Shown: one piece after another, positions 5,895 to 6,964 of the stretch | How the letters are laid out: each line of letters begins with the position of its first letter | Numbering within the stretch: the stretch's first letter is position 1 | From: Porticoccaceae bacterium | GTDB taxonomy: Bacteria > Pseudomonadota > Gammaproteobacteria > Pseudomonadales > Porticoccaceae | Direction: 5' to 3' | Length of the DNA stretch: 6,964 bases | Assembly (NCBI GenBank): GCA_023255165.1 | Contig: JALRJD010000137.1 | Coordinates: forward strand, 1-6,964 | Program-made: the position numbers and the translations under genes | Notes under the pieces: generated by a model | Databases searched by the model: none | Told to the model about the DNA's origin: nothing | The model's input: the letters and a program-made list of their open reading frames with translations, nothing else

Positions 5895-6726
5895 AAAACT
5901 GCAGAAAGTACTGGCTACCGCCGGACTGGGTTCGCGCCGCGAACTGGAAAAGTGGATCTCCGCGGGCCGCGTGTCGGTCAATGGTTCGGTCGCCAAACTG
6001 GGTGATCGTGCCGAGCCTGAAGACCGCATTCTGGTCGATGGTCGCCCAATCAAAATTGTGACCGACGACAACCCCCGGGTGCTGATGTACAGCAAACCGG
6101 AGGGCGAAGTCTGCACCACCTCTGATCCCGACGGCAGACCCACCGTATTTGATCGCCTGCCACGCCTGGGGCGCGGCCGCTGGATCGCGATCGGACGCCT
6201 GGATATCAATACCAGCGGTCTGTTGCTGTTTACCAACCACGGCGAGCTGGCCAACCGATTAATGCACCCATCCTACGAAGTGACACGCGAGTATATGGCG
6301 CGTATTCACGGTGAAGTTGACGAAGCGATGATCAGACGCCTGACTGAGGGCGTGATGCTTGAAGATGGTGTGGCACGGTTTCAAAGTGTTAAAGCACAAC
6401 ATGCCCGCGGTGCCGATGAAGAGGGCGGCAGCCGCAACCGTTGGTTCAGAGTGATTCTGGCGGAGGGACGCACCCGCGAAGTTCGGCGTCTGTGGGAATC
6501 CCAGGATGTGGAAGTCAACCGCCTTAAGCGCATCAGTTACGGGCCGATTGAGCTGCCCTCAATTGTTCGCCGCGCTGACTTTATCGAGCTTGACCCAAAG
6601 CAAGTGGTATCACTGTTTAAAGCGGTCAACCTGCGACCACCGAAATTCAGCGAGAAAAATGTTCACCGAGATATGCGTGAACGCAAGGAAAAGAAACTCC
6701 GCGCCCGCGGCAATCCGTGGAAATAA
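5887..6726 (+). CDS. rluB: RluB, 23S rRNA pseudouridine(2605) synthase
   Basis: The enzyme converts a uridine in 23S rRNA (U2605 in E. coli numbering, near the peptidyl-transferase centre) to pseudouridine. An N-terminal S4 RNA-binding domain covers about 3-58 (KLQKVLATAGLGSRRELE at 4-21; GRVSVNGSVAKLGDR at 27-41). The RsuA/RluB/E/F catalytic domain follows, with PEGEVCTTSDPDGRPTVFDR (71-90) and the motif GRLDINTSGLLLF (103-115), whose D106 is the catalytic aspartate. Further blocks are ELANRLMHPSYEVTREY (120-136) and EGRTREVRRLWE (193-204). A basic tail ends the protein (11 Lys/Arg in the last 29 residues). The 279-residue length fits RluB (E. coli 291). PEGE-C and the tail favour RluB over RluE or RluF, and the scpAB context agrees. 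The start lies within scpB (ATGAGTGA) with only a weak ribosome site, implying coupled translation. Confidence 0.93.
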   Translation: MSEKLQKVLATAGLGSRRELEKWISAGRVSVNGSVAKLGDRAEPEDRILVDGRPIKIVTDDNPRVLMYSKPEGEVCTTSDPDGRPTVFDRLPRLGRGRWIAIGRLDINTSGLLLFTNHGELANRLMHPSYEVTREYMARIHGEVDEAMIRRLTEGVMLEDGVARFQSVKAQHARGADEEGGSRNRWFRVILAEGRTREVRRLWESQDVEVNRLKRISYGPIELPSIVRRADFIELDPKQVVSLFKAVNLRPPKFSEKNVHRDMRERKEKKLRARGNPWK

Positions 6727-6741
6727 TCTTGCTTTCCTGAA

Positions 6742-6780
6742 AGCCGCGGCTGCGAATTAACGCTGCGGCTGAGCGTTAAT
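6742..6780. terminator. Overlapping alternative hairpins between convergent rluB and yciK
   Basis: Hairpin A pairs AGCCGCGGC (6742-6750) with GCTGCGGCT (6762-6770): nine pairs including one G-U, loop of 11. Hairpin B pairs ATTAACGCT (6756-6764) with AGCGTTAAT (6772-6780): nine perfect pairs, loop of 7, and it contains the yciK stop codon. They share 6762-6764 and other bases, so only one can form at a time. Neither is followed by a T-run on either strand, so a classical intrinsic terminator is doubtful. Protection of convergent transcript ends is possible. Confidence 0.3.
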
Positions 6781-6964
6781 AGATTGGCCATTCACTCCGG
6801 CGCTGTCAGCGCCAAGTAAGTAGAGATAGCTCGGCATAATCTGTTCGGCGGTCGCCAGGGTGTTCGGGTCTTCCGCGGGAAATGCCTGCATACGCATATT
6901 GGTGCGCGTCGCGCCGGGATTGATCGCATTGATGCGCACCGGCCCGAGCCCCTCGAGTTCCGCG
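6757..6964 (-). CDS. yciK: YciK-like short-chain dehydrogenase/reductase, C-terminal part only
   Basis: The frame is open from the right window edge to a TAA at 6759-6757, giving 68 residues. They match the end of the SDR fold as in E. coli YciK: VRINAINPGATRT, then MRMQAFPAEDP, IMPSYLYLLGADS, and a Gln-Ser-Ile-Asn-Ala-Gln-Pro terminus. Known: INPG-T-T is the post-catalytic segment of classical SDRs contacting the nicotinamide side of NAD(P)H, and AFP-EDP with IMP-YLYL is typical of the YciK branch. The Rossmann glycine motif and the Ser-Tyr-Lys catalytic residues lie beyond the window. The GTG at 6939 lies inside the domain and is not a start. The gene runs convergently towards rluB with 30 bases between stops. 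The substrate is unknown. Confidence 0.88.
   Translation of the reverse strand, partial: AELEGLGPVRINAINPGATRTNMRMQAFPAEDPNTLATAEQIMPSYLYLLGADSAGVNGQSINAQPQR

Noticed and set aside
1..6964. A novel defence, mobile or CRISPR-like system
   Set aside because: There are no direct-repeat arrays, transposase or integrase motifs, attachment-site repeats or unknown gene cassettes. Apart from the left-edge fragment, every gene belongs to a recognised family.

Overview
The window reads as a chromosomal segment of a moderate-GC gammaproteobacterium. The gene order yciO - scpA - scpB - rluB, with a yciK-type short-chain dehydrogenase converging from the right, is typical of that class. A Pseudomonas/Cellvibrio-like or other marine gammaproteobacterium seems most likely, but that is inference. 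Every gene from about position 140 rightward has similar codon use and belongs together.

The first ~140 bases do not belong. Read on the minus strand they encode 46 residues that look like a DUF4446-family protein of high-GC Actinobacteria (about 91% G/C at third codon positions). They butt abruptly against the inside of a histidine-kinase ATPase domain. This looks like a chimeric contig end or misjoin rather than a natural gene arrangement.

Positions ~138-3443 hold the 3' part of one very long signalling gene. Its order is HATPase (5' truncated) - degenerate receiver - acidic linker - receiver - HPt - receiver - GGDEF - EAL. It combines a multistep His-Asp phosphorelay and a potentially bifunctional c-di-GMP synthase/hydrolase in one polypeptide. 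All catalytic residues I can check in the last five domains are present.

Positions 3516-4130 hold yciO (Sua5/YciO/YrdC family), with its own possible extended -10 promoter upstream. A recognisable sigma70-like promoter at 4145-4172 then precedes a tight three-gene operon. scpA (4201-5109) overlaps scpB (5106-5894) by 4 nt, and scpB overlaps rluB (5887-6726) by 8 nt. ScpA and ScpB are the kleisin and winged-helix partners of SMC in chromosome condensation and segregation. RluB is a 23S rRNA pseudouridine synthase. Convergent to this operon is the C-terminus of a YciK-like SDR (6757-6964, minus strand, running off the window). Two mutually exclusive hairpins sit over its stop codon.

I found no mobile element, CRISPR array, tRNA or rRNA. 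The region from 3444 to the right end is ordinary conserved core genome. The two items worth a second look are the chimeric left edge and the all-in-one phosphorelay/c-di-GMP protein. I do not see evidence of an undescribed defence or mobile system here.
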